A DNA stretch of 16,859 bases from Clostridium sp. CAG:1219. Lineage in GTDB: Bacteria > Bacillota > Clostridia > TANB77 > CAG-465. The first letter of the stretch is position 1, and each line of letters starts with the position of its first letter. Positions 7,234-15,555 of the stretch are shown here, piece by piece. The stretch covers positions 24,601 through 41,459 of the forward strand of contig HF996743.1 of the NCBI GenBank assembly GCA_000433335.1, given 5' to 3'. The position numbers and the translations under genes were made by a program. The notes under the pieces are model-generated. The model saw only the letters and a program-made list of their open reading frames with translations, did not search any database and had not been told where the DNA came from.

Positions 7234-8061
7234 TTAAAATATTACTTCTGTTCCAGCAGTTTTTATTGCCCTAACAAAGAATCTTTTGTTGTCATTTGGA
7301 TCTATACTATCACATGTATATATTTGTAATTGTTCTTTTCCACTATACACTATAAGGTCTTTTCCCGTATCTATATCTACTATTGTAGTCCCATGAACAT
7401 TTAACTTTGCAACTTTAGCCTCAGTTACTGTATAATAAAAACTACCATAATTTGTAGTAATGTTAATAGTACTTCCTACACTTATCTTGCTTAATCTAGA
7501 AAATGACTTATAATTATGGCCTGCCATAAGCATCGGTCTGCCAAATCCCGGAAGCATAGGATCTACATATACACTAGTTAGAGCCTCTTGCATTGCAACG
7601 TCATATTTATCTATTATTTCTTGCGTTAGGCCACACATAACATTTGTATTTATATTGCATGATGGTATATTAATTCTTGCCATTATACTACCGTATTTTG
7701 GAAAAGAAATTTCACTTGCATTTATTCTTTTGGTACTATCTTTATTTAAATTTTCTTTTAATACTTTATTTTGCACATAAATATTCGTATTTTTTAACTT
7801 TATATTACTACTTTCTTCTACTATTTTTTTGTTATATATTTTCTCCACATAAAAACTATTTTCTTCCTTACTATTTTTAGTAGTAATATCGTACGCCTTG
7901 GATAAATTTGAGATCCTCATTTGAATTATGTTAGAACTAAGTTTAGACGTTATTGTAACCCTAGTCCCCTCATATGATATAGTAGCAAGTTTTGCTACAA
8001 ATATTACTATTAAAGAATAAATAATTCCACATATAACTTTCCTGAAATCTCTTTTTTTCAA
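7234..8061 (-). CDS. Sortase family transpeptidase
   Basis: A membrane-bound cysteine transpeptidase that joins surface proteins to the cell wall or to each other. I place the start at the TTG at 8061 (275 aa). The GAGGTG ribosome site lies nine bases ahead of it, while the in-frame GTG at 8071-8073, four codons earlier, overlaps that site. The chain starts with a basic stretch and one membrane helix (about residues 8-26), so it is anchored by its N-terminus. Counting from the TTG, the catalytic triad is H182 (MAGHNYKS), C250 (YTCD) and R260 (NKRFFVRA). The substrate motif cannot be told from sequence. No LPXTG-like protein or pilin gene lies next to it, so the substrate is encoded elsewhere. 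The subclass is uncertain. Confidence 0.9.
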   Translation of the reverse strand: MKKRDFRKVICGIIYSLIVIFVAKLATISYEGTRVTITSKLSSNIIQMRISNLSKAYDITTKNSKEENSFYVEKIYNKKIVEESSNIKLKNTNIYVQNKVLKENLNKDSTKRINASEISFPKYGSIMARINIPSCNINTNVMCGLTQEIIDKYDVAMQEALTSVYVDPMLPGFGRPMLMAGHNYKSFSRLSKISVGSTINITTNYGSFYYTVTEAKVAKLNVHGTTIVDIDTGKDLIVYSGKEQLQIYTCDSIDPNDNKRFFVRAIKTAGTEVIF

Positions 8062-8088
8062 GTTAAATAACACCTCACTTTTAAATCT

Positions 8089-8117
8089 ATTATACTAATT
8101 AAATTTATTAAAATCAA
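8089..8117 (-). promoter_or_regulatory. Sortase gene promoter
   Basis: TTGATT (8112-8117) and TATAAT (8089-8094) are separated by 17 bases, with the -10 about 27 bases ahead of the proposed TTG start. Confidence 0.72.
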
Positions 8118-8156
8118 GAAAAATCTGTATATGTATATTGTTTTTAAAATTTATAG

Positions 8157-8185
8157 AAAAAAAAGATGAATATAAAATCCATCTT
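8157..8185 (-). terminator. Terminator of gyrA
   Basis: On the minus strand AAGATGGA pairs with TTCATCTT (one G-U pair) across a seven-base loop, followed by eight T. It lies about 16 bases after the gyrA stop and isolates gyrA from the sortase gene. Confidence 0.78.
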
Positions 8186-8201
8186 CTTTTAAAAATATAT
8201 T

Positions 8202-10640
8202 TTATTCTTCATCTTTTGGTAATTTAGCAATATTTATAACTTTTCCGCCATCAGAAGTTCTCATAAGTGTTACGCCTTGAGTATTTCTTCCAAGCACACT
8301 AACATCCTTAACATTAATTCTTATTATTACCCCAGTATCAGTTATCATCATAATATCATCAGTATTATTTACAATTTTAATACCTATTATGTGTCCTGTT
8401 TTTTGAGTAGTTTTATATGTTAAAATTCCTTTTCCACTTCTTGATTGAGTTCTATATTCATCTACTTCAGTTCTTTTTCCAAAACCGTTTTCAGTTATTG
8501 CAAGAACATAGTCTTTATTAGATGTTACAGGTTCCATTCCAACTACTTTGTCATCTTTTGAAAGAGTTATGCCCTTTACACCCATAGATGTTCTTCCCAT
8601 AGGTCTTACATCTTTTTCATCAAAACGTATTGAAAGACCTTCACGAGTTACCATTACTATATCACTATTTCCATCTGTAATACGTGCATCTATTAATTCA
8701 TCGTTTTCTTTTAAAGTAATACCTTGAATTCCAGATTTACGTATATTGCTGTATTCTTCTAATTTAGTTTTCTTTATAAGTCCATTTCTTGTAGCCATTA
8801 AAACATATTTGTCTGCACTGTAGTCTTCAATAGGCATAACAGCTGCAATCTTTTCACCTTGAGATAATTGAAGCAGGTTAACAATTGCTGTTCCCTTTGC
8901 TGTTCTTGAAGCTTCAGGAAGTTCATATGCTTTAAGTCTAAATGCTCTTCCTTGATTTGTAAAGAACATTATATAATTATGAGTAGATGTAACAAATAAG
9001 TGTTCTACAAAATCTTCTTCCCTTGTACTCATTGCTGTAAGTCCTTTACCACCACGTCTTTGACTCTTGTACACGTCAGCTGCAATTCTTTTAATATAAC
9101 CTGCATGTGTTAAAGTCACAACATTAGTTTCTTCTTTTATTAAACTTTCGACATCAATTTCTCCAGCTGCATGAGTTATTTCAGTCTTTCTCTCATCGCC
9201 ATATTTTTCTTTTAATTCTAATAGTTCATCTTTAATTATTTGTTTTACTAAAGCTTCACTACCCAAAATTTCTTTTAATCGTGCAATCAATTCAATTAAG
9301 TTTTTATACTCATCTTCTATTTTTTCTCTTTGTAATCCTTGAAGAGTTCTAAGTTTCATTTCAAGAATTGCAGTTGCTTGAATTTCAGTAAGACCAAATG
9401 CACTCATAAGTTTTTGACAAGCATCATCATATGAAGTTCTAATAATTCTAATAATTTCATCTATATTATCTATAGCTATTCTTAATCCTTCTAATATATG
9501 AAGTCTAGCTTCAGCTTTTGTAAGATCATATTTAGTACGACGTATAACTATTTGTTCTCTATGTTTAATATAACATCCTAAAATTTCATTAAGTTTTAAT
9601 ACTTTAGGTTGTCCGTCTACTAGTGCAAGCATCAACATACTTTGTGAACTTTGAAGTTGTGTATGTTTATATAGCATATTTAAAACTACATTTGGATTTG
9701 CATCTCTTTTTAGTTCAATAACTACTCTTACACCATCTCTATCAGATTCATCTCTTAAATCAGATATTCCCTCAAGAACTTTATCAGACACAAGTTTTGC
9801 AATATTTTCTACCATTGCAGCTTTATTTACTTGGTAAGGTATTTCAGTAACTATTATTTTATACCTTCCTCTTGCATCTTCTTCGATTTCAGCTCTTGCT
9901 CTTACGCATACTTTTCCTCTACCAGTTGTATATGCTGCTTTAATTCCCTCTTTACCTAGAATTAAACCACCAGTTGGAAAATCTGGTCCTTTTATATAAT
10001 TCATAAGTTCTTCATTGGTAATATCTGGATTATCAAGTTGAGCTATAGTTCCATTTACTACTTCTGTTAAATTATGAGGTGGTATATTACATGCCATACC
10101 AACAGCAATACCATAAGCTCCATTTATAAGTAAGAATGGAAGTTTTGCCGGAAGAACTGATGGCTCTTTTAATCTATCATCATAGTTTGGTACCATATCT
10201 ACAGTATCTTTATCTAAATCTTGAAGCATTTCAAGTGATATTTTCTTTAATTTTGCCTCCGTATACCTCATCGCAGCTGGAGGATCGTTATCTATTGATC
10301 CAAAGTTTCCATGTCCATCTACAACTGGATATCTTAAAGAGAAATCTTGAGACAAACGTACAAGTGCATCATATATTGAAGCGTCTCCATGTGGGTGATA
10401 ATTACCCATTACGTCACCAACGATACTTGCTGATTTTCTGTAAGCTTTTTCAGGCCAAAGGCAAAGCTCGTTCATAACATATAATATCCTTCTATGTACA
10501 GGTTTTAATCCATCTCTTACATCAGGTAATGCACGAGATACAATAACACTCATTGCATAATCTATATAAGATTTTTTCATTTCATCTTCTAGTACTACTG
10601 GTACAATTTTACCTTCGTTAAATATATCATTTTCGCTCAT
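8202..10640 (-). CDS. gyrA: DNA gyrase subunit A
   Basis: The breakage-reunion subunit of DNA gyrase, which with GyrB introduces negative supercoils. It is 812 residues and complete. The N-terminal catalytic domain has the active-site Y126 (AAMRYTEA) and the quinolone-determining loop [10 protein letters not shown] at 82-91. The coiled-coil part follows, then the C-terminal DNA-wrapping beta-pinwheel with the gyrase-defining GyrA box QRRGGKG at 527-533. That box separates it from ParC. The residue aligned with E. coli Ser83 is Ala87, and the aligned Asp87 is kept (D91). The ATG has a GGGGGT site upstream. gyrB is not adjacent, and the gene is transcribed alone from its own promoter to its own terminator. 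Confidence 0.97.
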   Translation of the reverse strand: MSENDIFNEGKIVPVVLEDEMKKSYIDYAMSVIVSRALPDVRDGLKPVHRRILYVMNELCLWPEKAYRKSASIVGDVMGNYHPHGDASIYDALVRLSQDFSLRYPVVDGHGNFGSIDNDPPAAMRYTEAKLKKISLEMLQDLDKDTVDMVPNYDDRLKEPSVLPAKLPFLLINGAYGIAVGMACNIPPHNLTEVVNGTIAQLDNPDITNEELMNYIKGPDFPTGGLILGKEGIKAAYTTGRGKVCVRARAEIEEDARGRYKIIVTEIPYQVNKAAMVENIAKLVSDKVLEGISDLRDESDRDGVRVVIELKRDANPNVVLNMLYKHTQLQSSQSMLMLALVDGQPKVLKLNEILGCYIKHREQIVIRRTKYDLTKAEARLHILEGLRIAIDNIDEIIRIIRTSYDDACQKLMSAFGLTEIQATAILEMKLRTLQGLQREKIEDEYKNLIELIARLKEILGSEALVKQIIKDELLELKEKYGDERKTEITHAAGEIDVESLIKEETNVVTLTHAGYIKRIAADVYKSQRRGGKGLTAMSTREEDFVEHLFVTSTHNYIMFFTNQGRAFRLKAYELPEASRTAKGTAIVNLLQLSQGEKIAAVMPIEDYSADKYVLMATRNGLIKKTKLEEYSNIRKSGIQGITLKENDELIDARITDGNSDIVMVTREGLSIRFDEKDVRPMGRTSMGVKGITLSKDDKVVGMEPVTSNKDYVLAITENGFGKRTEVDEYRTQSRSGKGILTYKTTQKTGHIIGIKIVNNTDDIMMITDTGVIIRINVKDVSVLGRNTQGVTLMRTSDGGKVINIAKLPKDEE

Positions 10641-10671
10641 TATATATTACCCCCATAAAAAGTCTACTCGT

Positions 10672-10700
10672 ATTATACAGGAAAAAAAGTAAAAAAGCAA
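10672..10700 (-). promoter_or_regulatory. gyrA promoter
   Basis: TTGCTT (10695-10700) and TATAAT (10672-10677) are separated by a 17-base pyrimidine-rich spacer. It is back to back with the J-protein promoter, the two -35 boxes being ten bases apart. Confidence 0.75.
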
Positions 10701-10710
10701 GTTAAAATCA

Positions 10711-10738
10711 TTGAAAAAATAATATTTTGTGGTATAAT
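10711..10738 (+). promoter_or_regulatory. J-protein gene promoter
   Basis: TTGAAA (10711-10716) and TATAAT (10733-10738) are separated by 16 bases. No CIRCE inverted repeat is visible around it, so HrcA control is not suggested. Confidence 0.78.
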
Positions 10739-10773
10739 GGGAGTTACGATAAGAGGCATAAAAGGAGTTATAT

Positions 10774-11703
10774 ATGAAATACAAAAATTACTATGAAATA
10801 CTAGGAGTAAATAGAAAATCTTCTCTACAAGAAATTAAACTTTCTTATAGAAAACTTGCAAAAAAATATCATCCAGATGCTAACAAAGAGCCTGGTGCTG
10901 AAATAATGTTTAAAGATATAAACGAAGCTTATGATATACTTACAACTGATGAAAAAAGAAGAAAATACGATAGACAAGTTTCTAAACTAGGATATGGCAT
11001 GACAGATAGTGATGGTTCATTACTTAATGTTAGATATGAGATAAAATCAGGTGTAAACGCCTTAAACGATATGCTAAACACAATTCTAGGTTTTAGAAAA
11101 GACGAAGCCAAAAATTTTGGTGACATATATAATGGTCCTCAAGAGCAAAAGAAACAATCAAAACAAAAACCAAAACGAGGAACTGATGTTATAACAAGTA
11201 TTGAAGTAACTCTAGAAGAAGGCTTCTATGGAACTGAGAAAAAACTATTAATAAAAGGATTTAGTAAATCTACAATATCTGTTAATATACCTGTAGGAAT
11301 AAAAAATGGGGATAAAATAAGACTTGCAGCTCTTGGTAATGCAGGAAAATATGGTGGAAAGAATGGAGATTTAATTATTCATATAAAATTACTTGCACAT
11401 GATGAATTTAAGTTAAATGGTATAGATCTTGAAAAAACTATAGAAATTTCCCCAGCACTTGCTGCAGTAGGTGGAAAAGTGAAAGTAACTCTATTTGGGG
11501 AAAAAATACCAGTAAATATTCCAAAACATTCAACTGAAAACACTATAATAACAATTGATAACAAAGGATATATTTCTGAGGATAAGACAAGAGGAAATTT
11601 AATAGTTAAATTAAAAATTAAAATGCCATCTGATATATCAGAACGCGAAGAAAAACTTTATGAACAATTATTAAAGATTGAATCTAAAAAAAATAATAAA
11701 TAA
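10774..11703 (+). CDS. Class B (CbpA-like) J-domain co-chaperone
   Basis: A 309-residue Hsp40 that would stimulate DnaK ATPase and deliver clients. The J-domain spans residues 5-67 with the catalytic HPD at 33-35. A ~65-residue linker follows that is not glycine/phenylalanine-rich but lysine/glutamine-rich at its end (QKKQSKQKPKRG). Two DnaJ C-terminal beta domains (~136-300) then follow, including GIKNGDKIRLAALGNAG and GGKNGDLIIHIKL. The CxxCxGxG zinc-finger repeats of class A DnaJ are absent, so this is not the canonical DnaJ. The ATG has an AAGGAG site six bases upstream. It is the only plus-strand gene in the window, divergent from gyrA, and not next to dnaK or grpE. Confidence 0.93.
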   Translation: MKYKNYYEILGVNRKSSLQEIKLSYRKLAKKYHPDANKEPGAEIMFKDINEAYDILTTDEKRRKYDRQVSKLGYGMTDSDGSLLNVRYEIKSGVNALNDMLNTILGFRKDEAKNFGDIYNGPQEQKKQSKQKPKRGTDVITSIEVTLEEGFYGTEKKLLIKGFSKSTISVNIPVGIKNGDKIRLAALGNAGKYGGKNGDLIIHIKLLAHDEFKLNGIDLEKTIEISPALAAVGGKVKVTLFGEKIPVNIPKHSTENTIITIDNKGYISEDKTRGNLIVKLKIKMPSDISEREEKLYEQLLKIESKKNNK

Positions 11704-11733
11704 AAATGTTAGAAAAAACCTTCTAACATTTTT
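11702..11733. terminator. Bidirectional terminator between convergent genes
   Basis: AATGTTAGAA (11705-11714) pairs with TTCTAACATT (11721-11730) across a six-base loop. An A-run on one side and a T-run on the other let it stop transcription from both the J-protein gene and the convergent repeat-protein gene. Confidence 0.88.
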
Positions 11734-11739
11734 ATTGTT

Positions 11740-12864
11740 TTATAATGTTTTATTTTCTGCTTTAGTAATAACGTAATTATCTCCTGATTTTTCAAAAGTA
11801 AATTCATAAGATACATTTTGGCTTCCTCCAACATTTTTTAAAGTCCCTTCAAAGTCCATAACAAATTTAGAATCAGAAACTATATTTGATATCGATGTCA
11901 TACCAGATTCATAAGAACTTCCTTGCCACTCACCATTATAAATTGCAAGTTTTGAATTACTTTCTATACAAATTTTGGTTCCTTTAAATTCATTTAAATT
12001 TTTAAATACGTCATCAGAGAAAATTTTATTTACATTCTCCATAAATTTAGTATAATCTATATTAGTTAGATAATATTTTTCTCCATCTATTGTAGTAGTT
12101 CTAATCGAAGATGTATCTATTTTTTCCCCATAGCATGCTTCTGCAACAGTTTTTCCTGAAGAACTTGCACTAAAGTATCTTTCCACTAATTTAGCAAAGT
12201 TAGCTAAAAGTTTGTTTTCCGAAATGTTAGTAATAATATAATTTCCATTATCATTTAATTCAAATGTCACTTCATTATAACTAAGCGCACTTCCATATCC
12301 AAAAAATCCCTCAACTTTGCATACATATTTATTTGCTTCCTTAAGTTCTTTTTCAAATTTGCTCATACGATACTGTGAACCTGTAGCCCCAAATGCCAAT
12401 ATAGCAAGTTTAGAATTATTTTCTATACAAATTGTTCTACTTTTAAATTTATTTTTTGAATTATAAATATCTTCAGAGATAAAGTTTAAAACTTCTTTTT
12501 TAAACTCACTATAATCTATACTAGTTAAGTAGTATTTATTGTTATCAAGTGTAACTACATCTTTCTCATTTGTTTCTATTTTTTTACCATATAGATTTTC
12601 TGCAAATGCAACACCTTCTGCATAAAATACAAAAGCTCTTTCAATTTTAGTCTTAGCCTCCTCATCACTTAAAGTAATATTTTTTGTTTCATTTTTACTA
12701 TTATCAGTAGAATCTACATTACTTGTTATATTATCTGTATTGCTGCTATCTATTTTTCCTTTATTTGTAGCAATAATAGTAACAAGTACTGCAATAGTTG
12801 CAAGACAAACAATTAAAAGAACGGTAAGTATAATAAATAAAATATTTTTCTTTTTACCTTCCAT
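11740..12864 (-). CDS. Membrane-anchored protein of two tandem repeat domains, function unknown
   Basis: I do not recognise a named family. The chain is 374 residues with one N-terminal membrane helix (about 8-33), a Ser/Asn/Asp-rich stalk (~35-68), and then two homologous extracellular domains, ~73-220 and ~221-374. Residues 109-155 and 262-308 align without gaps with 25 of 47 identical, including KYYLT.IDY and N.FK....ICIE.NSKLAI. No lipobox or sortase signal is present. I start at the ATG at 12864, which has GGAGG eight bases upstream. An in-frame ATG at 12879 overlaps that site. A perfect-consensus promoter precedes it, so it may be abundant. A surface or sensor role is a guess. Confidence 0.85.
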   Translation of the reverse strand: MEGKKKNILFIILTVLLIVCLATIAVLVTIIATNKGKIDSSNTDNITSNVDSTDNSKNETKNITLSDEEAKTKIERAFVFYAEGVAFAENLYGKKIETNEKDVVTLDNNKYYLTSIDYSEFKKEVLNFISEDIYNSKNKFKSRTICIENNSKLAILAFGATGSQYRMSKFEKELKEANKYVCKVEGFFGYGSALSYNEVTFELNDNGNYIITNISENKLLANFAKLVERYFSASSSGKTVAEACYGEKIDTSSIRTTTIDGEKYYLTNIDYTKFMENVNKIFSDDVFKNLNEFKGTKICIESNSKLAIYNGEWQGSSYESGMTSISNIVSDSKFVMDFEGTLKNVGGSQNVSYEFTFEKSGDNYVITKAENKTL

Positions 12865-12886
12865 ATATATAACCTCCATAGTAAAA

Positions 12887-12915
12887 ATTATACTTTATAT
12901 TTATTCATATGTCAA
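12887..12915 (-). promoter_or_regulatory. Perfect-consensus sigma-A promoter of the repeat protein
   Basis: TTGACA (12910-12915) and TATAAT (12887-12892) are separated by exactly 17 bases, the best promoter in the window by match to consensus. Confidence 0.85.
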
Positions 12916-13157
12916 ACAAAATTAATCCTATCTACAACCTTATAGTTTTTTGTAATTTATTACTCTACTTGTTTTCAGCTAAATCGGTATAATTAATATA
13001 TAGTTTCTTTACTTATTTTTTTGTATAATCTTTTTATGAATTCCATTAAATTTTAAGCTTTTTTGCTGTTTAAAAATGTGCCGTCATATGTCCAACTTTT
13101 TTTCATTGTCATTAAATTCATAAATAACTCTCGTTTCATCTTGAATACTCTTTTCTG
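12916..13157. other. Non-coding, decayed stretch
   Basis: No gene that I can support. The minus strand has two short open pieces, one reading SIQDETRVIYEFNDNEKKLDI and ending at a TGA, and one reading MTMKKSWTYDGTFLNSKKA before a TAA. Neither has a clear ribosome site or a family I can name. They may be further debris of the same decayed locus as the pseudogenes to the right. No clear terminator or repeat is visible. Confidence 0.5.
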
Positions 13158-13271
13158 CTATTCGTTAATCTCATAATTCCAAATGTTTAAATGTCCTTTG
13201 ATTGGAATCGTTTTTTCAAGTATCTCAACATCTTCCAAAATCCAAGCATATCTCCCCAAGCTATATTCTCC
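13158..13271 (-). pseudogene. C-terminal remnant of an ASCH-domain protein
   Basis: On the minus strand the frame ending at the TAG (13158-13160) reads GEYSLGRYAWILEDVEILEK and continues TIPIKGHLNIWNY. This matches the end of the ASCH domain in small RNA-binding-type ASCH proteins (typically GDYxPGRYAWxLEDVxxLxxPIPxKGxxGLW), as I remember the family. Only the last ~37 codons survive. The rest of the gene is missing and the frame runs into the overlapping DUF1016 remnant. It has no start codon or ribosome site of its own, so it is dead. Confidence 0.6.
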
Positions 13272-13504
13272 GCATAAAAGTTCCTTTTAGCTTCTTCATC
13301 TATTTTAATAAGTTCTAAATAATGAGACCAGCTCAATTTGGAAGACACTGTCTTCCAAATTGGATAAATTATATAAAATTTTCTCATAGTTCTTAGATTT
13401 CTTAAAGAAAATCCTTTTCCAAATTCATTGGTTAATTTTTAAGATAATTTTTCTAATACAGCATCACCATAACTTGCTCTTTCATCTCCTTGTTGAATTT
13501 CCAT
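13187..13504 (-). pseudogene. Broken DUF1016/YhcG-type nuclease, N-terminal fragment
   Basis: Reading from the ATG at 13504 gives MEIQQGDERASYGDAVLEKLS, then a stop at 13439-13441, then in the same frame KLTNEFGKGFSLRNLRTMRK followed by FYIIYPIWKTVSSKLSWSHY. This is the N-terminal DUF1016 domain of the YhcG family (PDDEXK-nuclease superfamily, often linked to restriction or other accessory loci). Homology continues to about FYAENI (near 13260) and then ends, because the downstream bases encode an ASCH tail in another frame. The conserved C-terminal nuclease domain is missing. A 66-codon piece from 13387 to 13187 remains open but is unlikely to be functional. The in-frame stop, truncation and lack of a good ribosome site mark it as a pseudogene. 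Confidence 0.82.
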
Positions 13505-13566
13505 AACTTACTTCCTAAATCTATTTTTATAGAAAGTTTATTATATAAATTTACACATATTAAAAC

Positions 13567-14463
13567 TTAGCAATTAAATTTTGGTACATACTCTTCTTCA
13601 TGGCTTCCTAATTCTTGAACATATCCATTTTTTAATCCTATGCTTTCTGCATACTCTAAAACGCTATCTAGTTCCTCTTTAGTGATCTTTCGGTTTAATG
13701 TTTTATCATCAAGTGCCTTGTGAGTTGGAAAATATTGTGCCATTATACTTACATAAACATCACTTCCTAGATTATCTCTTATCCACTTTAACACAAGCTT
13801 AGAATTTAATACATTATTTGGTAATATAAGATGCCTTATTATAACTCCTTTTTTTATCAAGCCATTCTCATTAAATTCCACATTTCCAACTTGATATACC
13901 ATTTCTTTTAATACATTTTCCACATTATCAACATAATTTGAAACTTTAGAATATTTTCTAGCCAAAATATCACTCGCATATTTAAAATCTGGTAAGTAAA
14001 CATCTATAATACCACTTAACAATTTTATAGTTTCTACATTTTCATATCCACTAGTGTTATATATTATAGGAAGTTTTAAACCTTTAGACTTTGCAATTTT
14101 TACTGCTTCTATTATTTGATATACATATATTGTTGGACTTACTAAATTAATATTATTTGCCCCCATATTTTGCAGTTCTAAAAATATAGTTGCAAGTTCA
14201 TAACAGCTTGTCTCTCTTCCTACACACTTTTCACTTATTTCATGATTTTGACAAAATTCACATCTTAATGGACATCCTGAGAAAAACACTGTGCCTGATC
14301 CACTTTTTCCACTAATGCAAGGTTCTTCCCAAAAGTGCAACATATATTTTGCAACCTTTATTTTATCTGTAGCTGTACAAAATCCAACTTTTCCATCTAC
14401 CCTATTTATTCCACATCTTCTTGGACACGCCGTACAATGTTTTAAATTCTCTATATAATTCAA
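13567..14463 (-). CDS. PflX-like radical SAM protein (COG1313-type)
   Basis: A 298-residue [4Fe-4S]/S-adenosylmethionine enzyme related to pyruvate-formate-lyase activases. The radical SAM signature is CPLRCEFC (C64, C68, C71). An N-terminal cysteine set, C10, C13, C17 and C29 (CTACPRRCGINR...GFC), could bind an extra cluster, as in the uncharacterised PflX group. Substrate unknown. The start is the TTG at 14463 with a GGCGGTGAT ribosome site just upstream. I see no separate promoter in the 60-base gap behind it, so it may depend on readthrough from the DnaD/DnaI operon past the hairpin at 14491-14513. No glycyl-radical enzyme gene is adjacent. Length is near the usual ~300. Confidence 0.9.
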   Translation of the reverse strand: MNYIENLKHCTACPRRCGINRVDGKVGFCTATDKIKVAKYMLHFWEEPCISGKSGSGTVFFSGCPLRCEFCQNHEISEKCVGRETSCYELATIFLELQNMGANNINLVSPTIYVYQIIEAVKIAKSKGLKLPIIYNTSGYENVETIKLLSGIIDVYLPDFKYASDILARKYSKVSNYVDNVENVLKEMVYQVGNVEFNENGLIKKGVIIRHLILPNNVLNSKLVLKWIRDNLGSDVYVSIMAQYFPTHKALDDKTLNRKITKEELDSVLEYAESIGLKNGYVQELGSHEEEYVPKFNC

Positions 14464-14480
14464 ATTTTATCACCGCCAAA

Positions 14481-14513
14481 ATACAAATATATCCGCCGTT
14501 TTTTATGGCGGAT
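14481..14513 (-). terminator. GC-stem hairpin after the helicase-loader gene
   Basis: ATCCGCC (minus strand, 14507-14513) pairs with GGCGGAT (14491-14497) across a nine-base loop. The trailing run ATATTTGTATTTT is only partly T, so termination may be leaky. A second GGCGG just downstream belongs to the ribosome site of the radical SAM gene. Confidence 0.6.
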
Positions 14514-14523
14514 AATTATTACT

Positions 14524-15534
14524 CTAATTTAATTTTCTTTTTTTTAATCTAATATCTTCACCTACAAACCTATAAATACTAAAGTTTCCTATAATTCTAG
14601 ACATTACTCTCTCATCATATAAATTATAAAGTTCACTTAAAGATAAATTTGTAGATATAACCATCTTTTTATTATTTAATAATCTAGAATTTATTATATT
14701 AAAAAGCTCTGTAAATTTAACATTTGACATTGTTTCCGTTCCCAGATCGTCAATTATTAATAAATCTGAGTTAAGAATTTTAATATATTCATTTTTTGCG
14801 TTCTTATTTGAAGAAAATTTATACTCCATTATTTTATCCATGAGTATCGGAGCCGTTTGATATATTACTGATTTACCGCTTTTTATTATTTCATCTGCTA
14901 TACAATTTGCTATAAATGTTTTACCAAGTCCCGTATTTCCGGTAAATAATAAATCTTTTTGGTTTTTATCATCTATATTTTTGCAGAATTTTTTAGCTCC
15001 ATCCAATATACATAAAATATTATCAAGAGGAGATTTATCAATGCCATATTTTTCCTTGTCAGCTTTTTTAGAATAGTATCCTGTATCAAATGTATTAAAA
15101 TTTTCATCTTGCAATTTTACCATATTAGATTCATTATATGTTTCATCAATTACTCTTTGAGTAAAGCACTTACAAAAAGATTTTGTGCCATTGCTATTTT
15201 TTATAAGCCCTGTGTCACAACAAATGCTACAATCATACTTTGGCAAAAAATCATCTTTTTTAAGTCCAAGTTTTGCAAGTTCTTTTTCATATTTTTCTTC
15301 TAATGCCTTTAATTTTATTTCAAGATTTTCTCTTTCGATTTCTCTTTTTACAATATCCTCACCAAGGAGTAATTTAGTGGATTTTATTGCAGCTTCATCT
15401 ATTTCTTTTTTTACTTTAAAAAGAGATTTATTTTCATTTAATATTTTTGTTTCAAATTCTCTTGCTTGTCTTAACTTTAAATCATGTTTTATTTCATACT
15501 CTCTTTTTACTTTACTATATATTTCTCTATCCAC
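14524..15534 (-). CDS. DnaI/DnaC-type helicase loader ATPase
   Basis: A 336-residue AAA+ protein of the DnaC/DnaI/IstB group that loads the replicative helicase. Residues 1-100 are a charged, largely helical region. A zinc-binding segment follows, CSICC at 102-106 and CKC at 121-123. The AAA+ domain has Walker A GNTGLGKT (199-206), Walker B LLIIDD (258-263), STNLS (sensor I region) and an ERVMSRIIG arginine-bearing helix. The GTG start at 15534 has GGAGGTG five bases upstream. The gene begins 21 bases after the stop of the DnaD-domain gene, a pairing common in Firmicutes replication initiation. No transposase is adjacent, which argues against an IstB role. Confidence 0.9.
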   Translation of the reverse strand: MDREIYSKVKREYEIKHDLKLRQAREFETKILNENKSLFKVKKEIDEAAIKSTKLLLGEDIVKREIERENLEIKLKALEEKYEKELAKLGLKKDDFLPKYDCSICCDTGLIKNSNGTKSFCKCFTQRVIDETYNESNMVKLQDENFNTFDTGYYSKKADKEKYGIDKSPLDNILCILDGAKKFCKNIDDKNQKDLLFTGNTGLGKTFIANCIADEIIKSGKSVIYQTAPILMDKIMEYKFSSNKNAKNEYIKILNSDLLIIDDLGTETMSNVKFTELFNIINSRLLNNKKMVISTNLSLSELYNLYDERVMSRIIGNFSIYRFVGEDIRLKKRKLN

Positions 15535-15555
15535 TTCTTCACCTCCAAATAGTCA

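Noticed and set aside
10136..10477. A 113-codon plus-strand frame inside gyrA
   Set aside because: It is antisense to the quinolone-loop and active-site region of GyrA, where coding constraint fully explains it.
14524..15534. An IS21-type IstB transposition helper
   Set aside because: The zinc segment, the long N-terminal region and the upstream DnaD-domain gene fit a replication helicase loader. No IstA transposase or inverted repeats are present.
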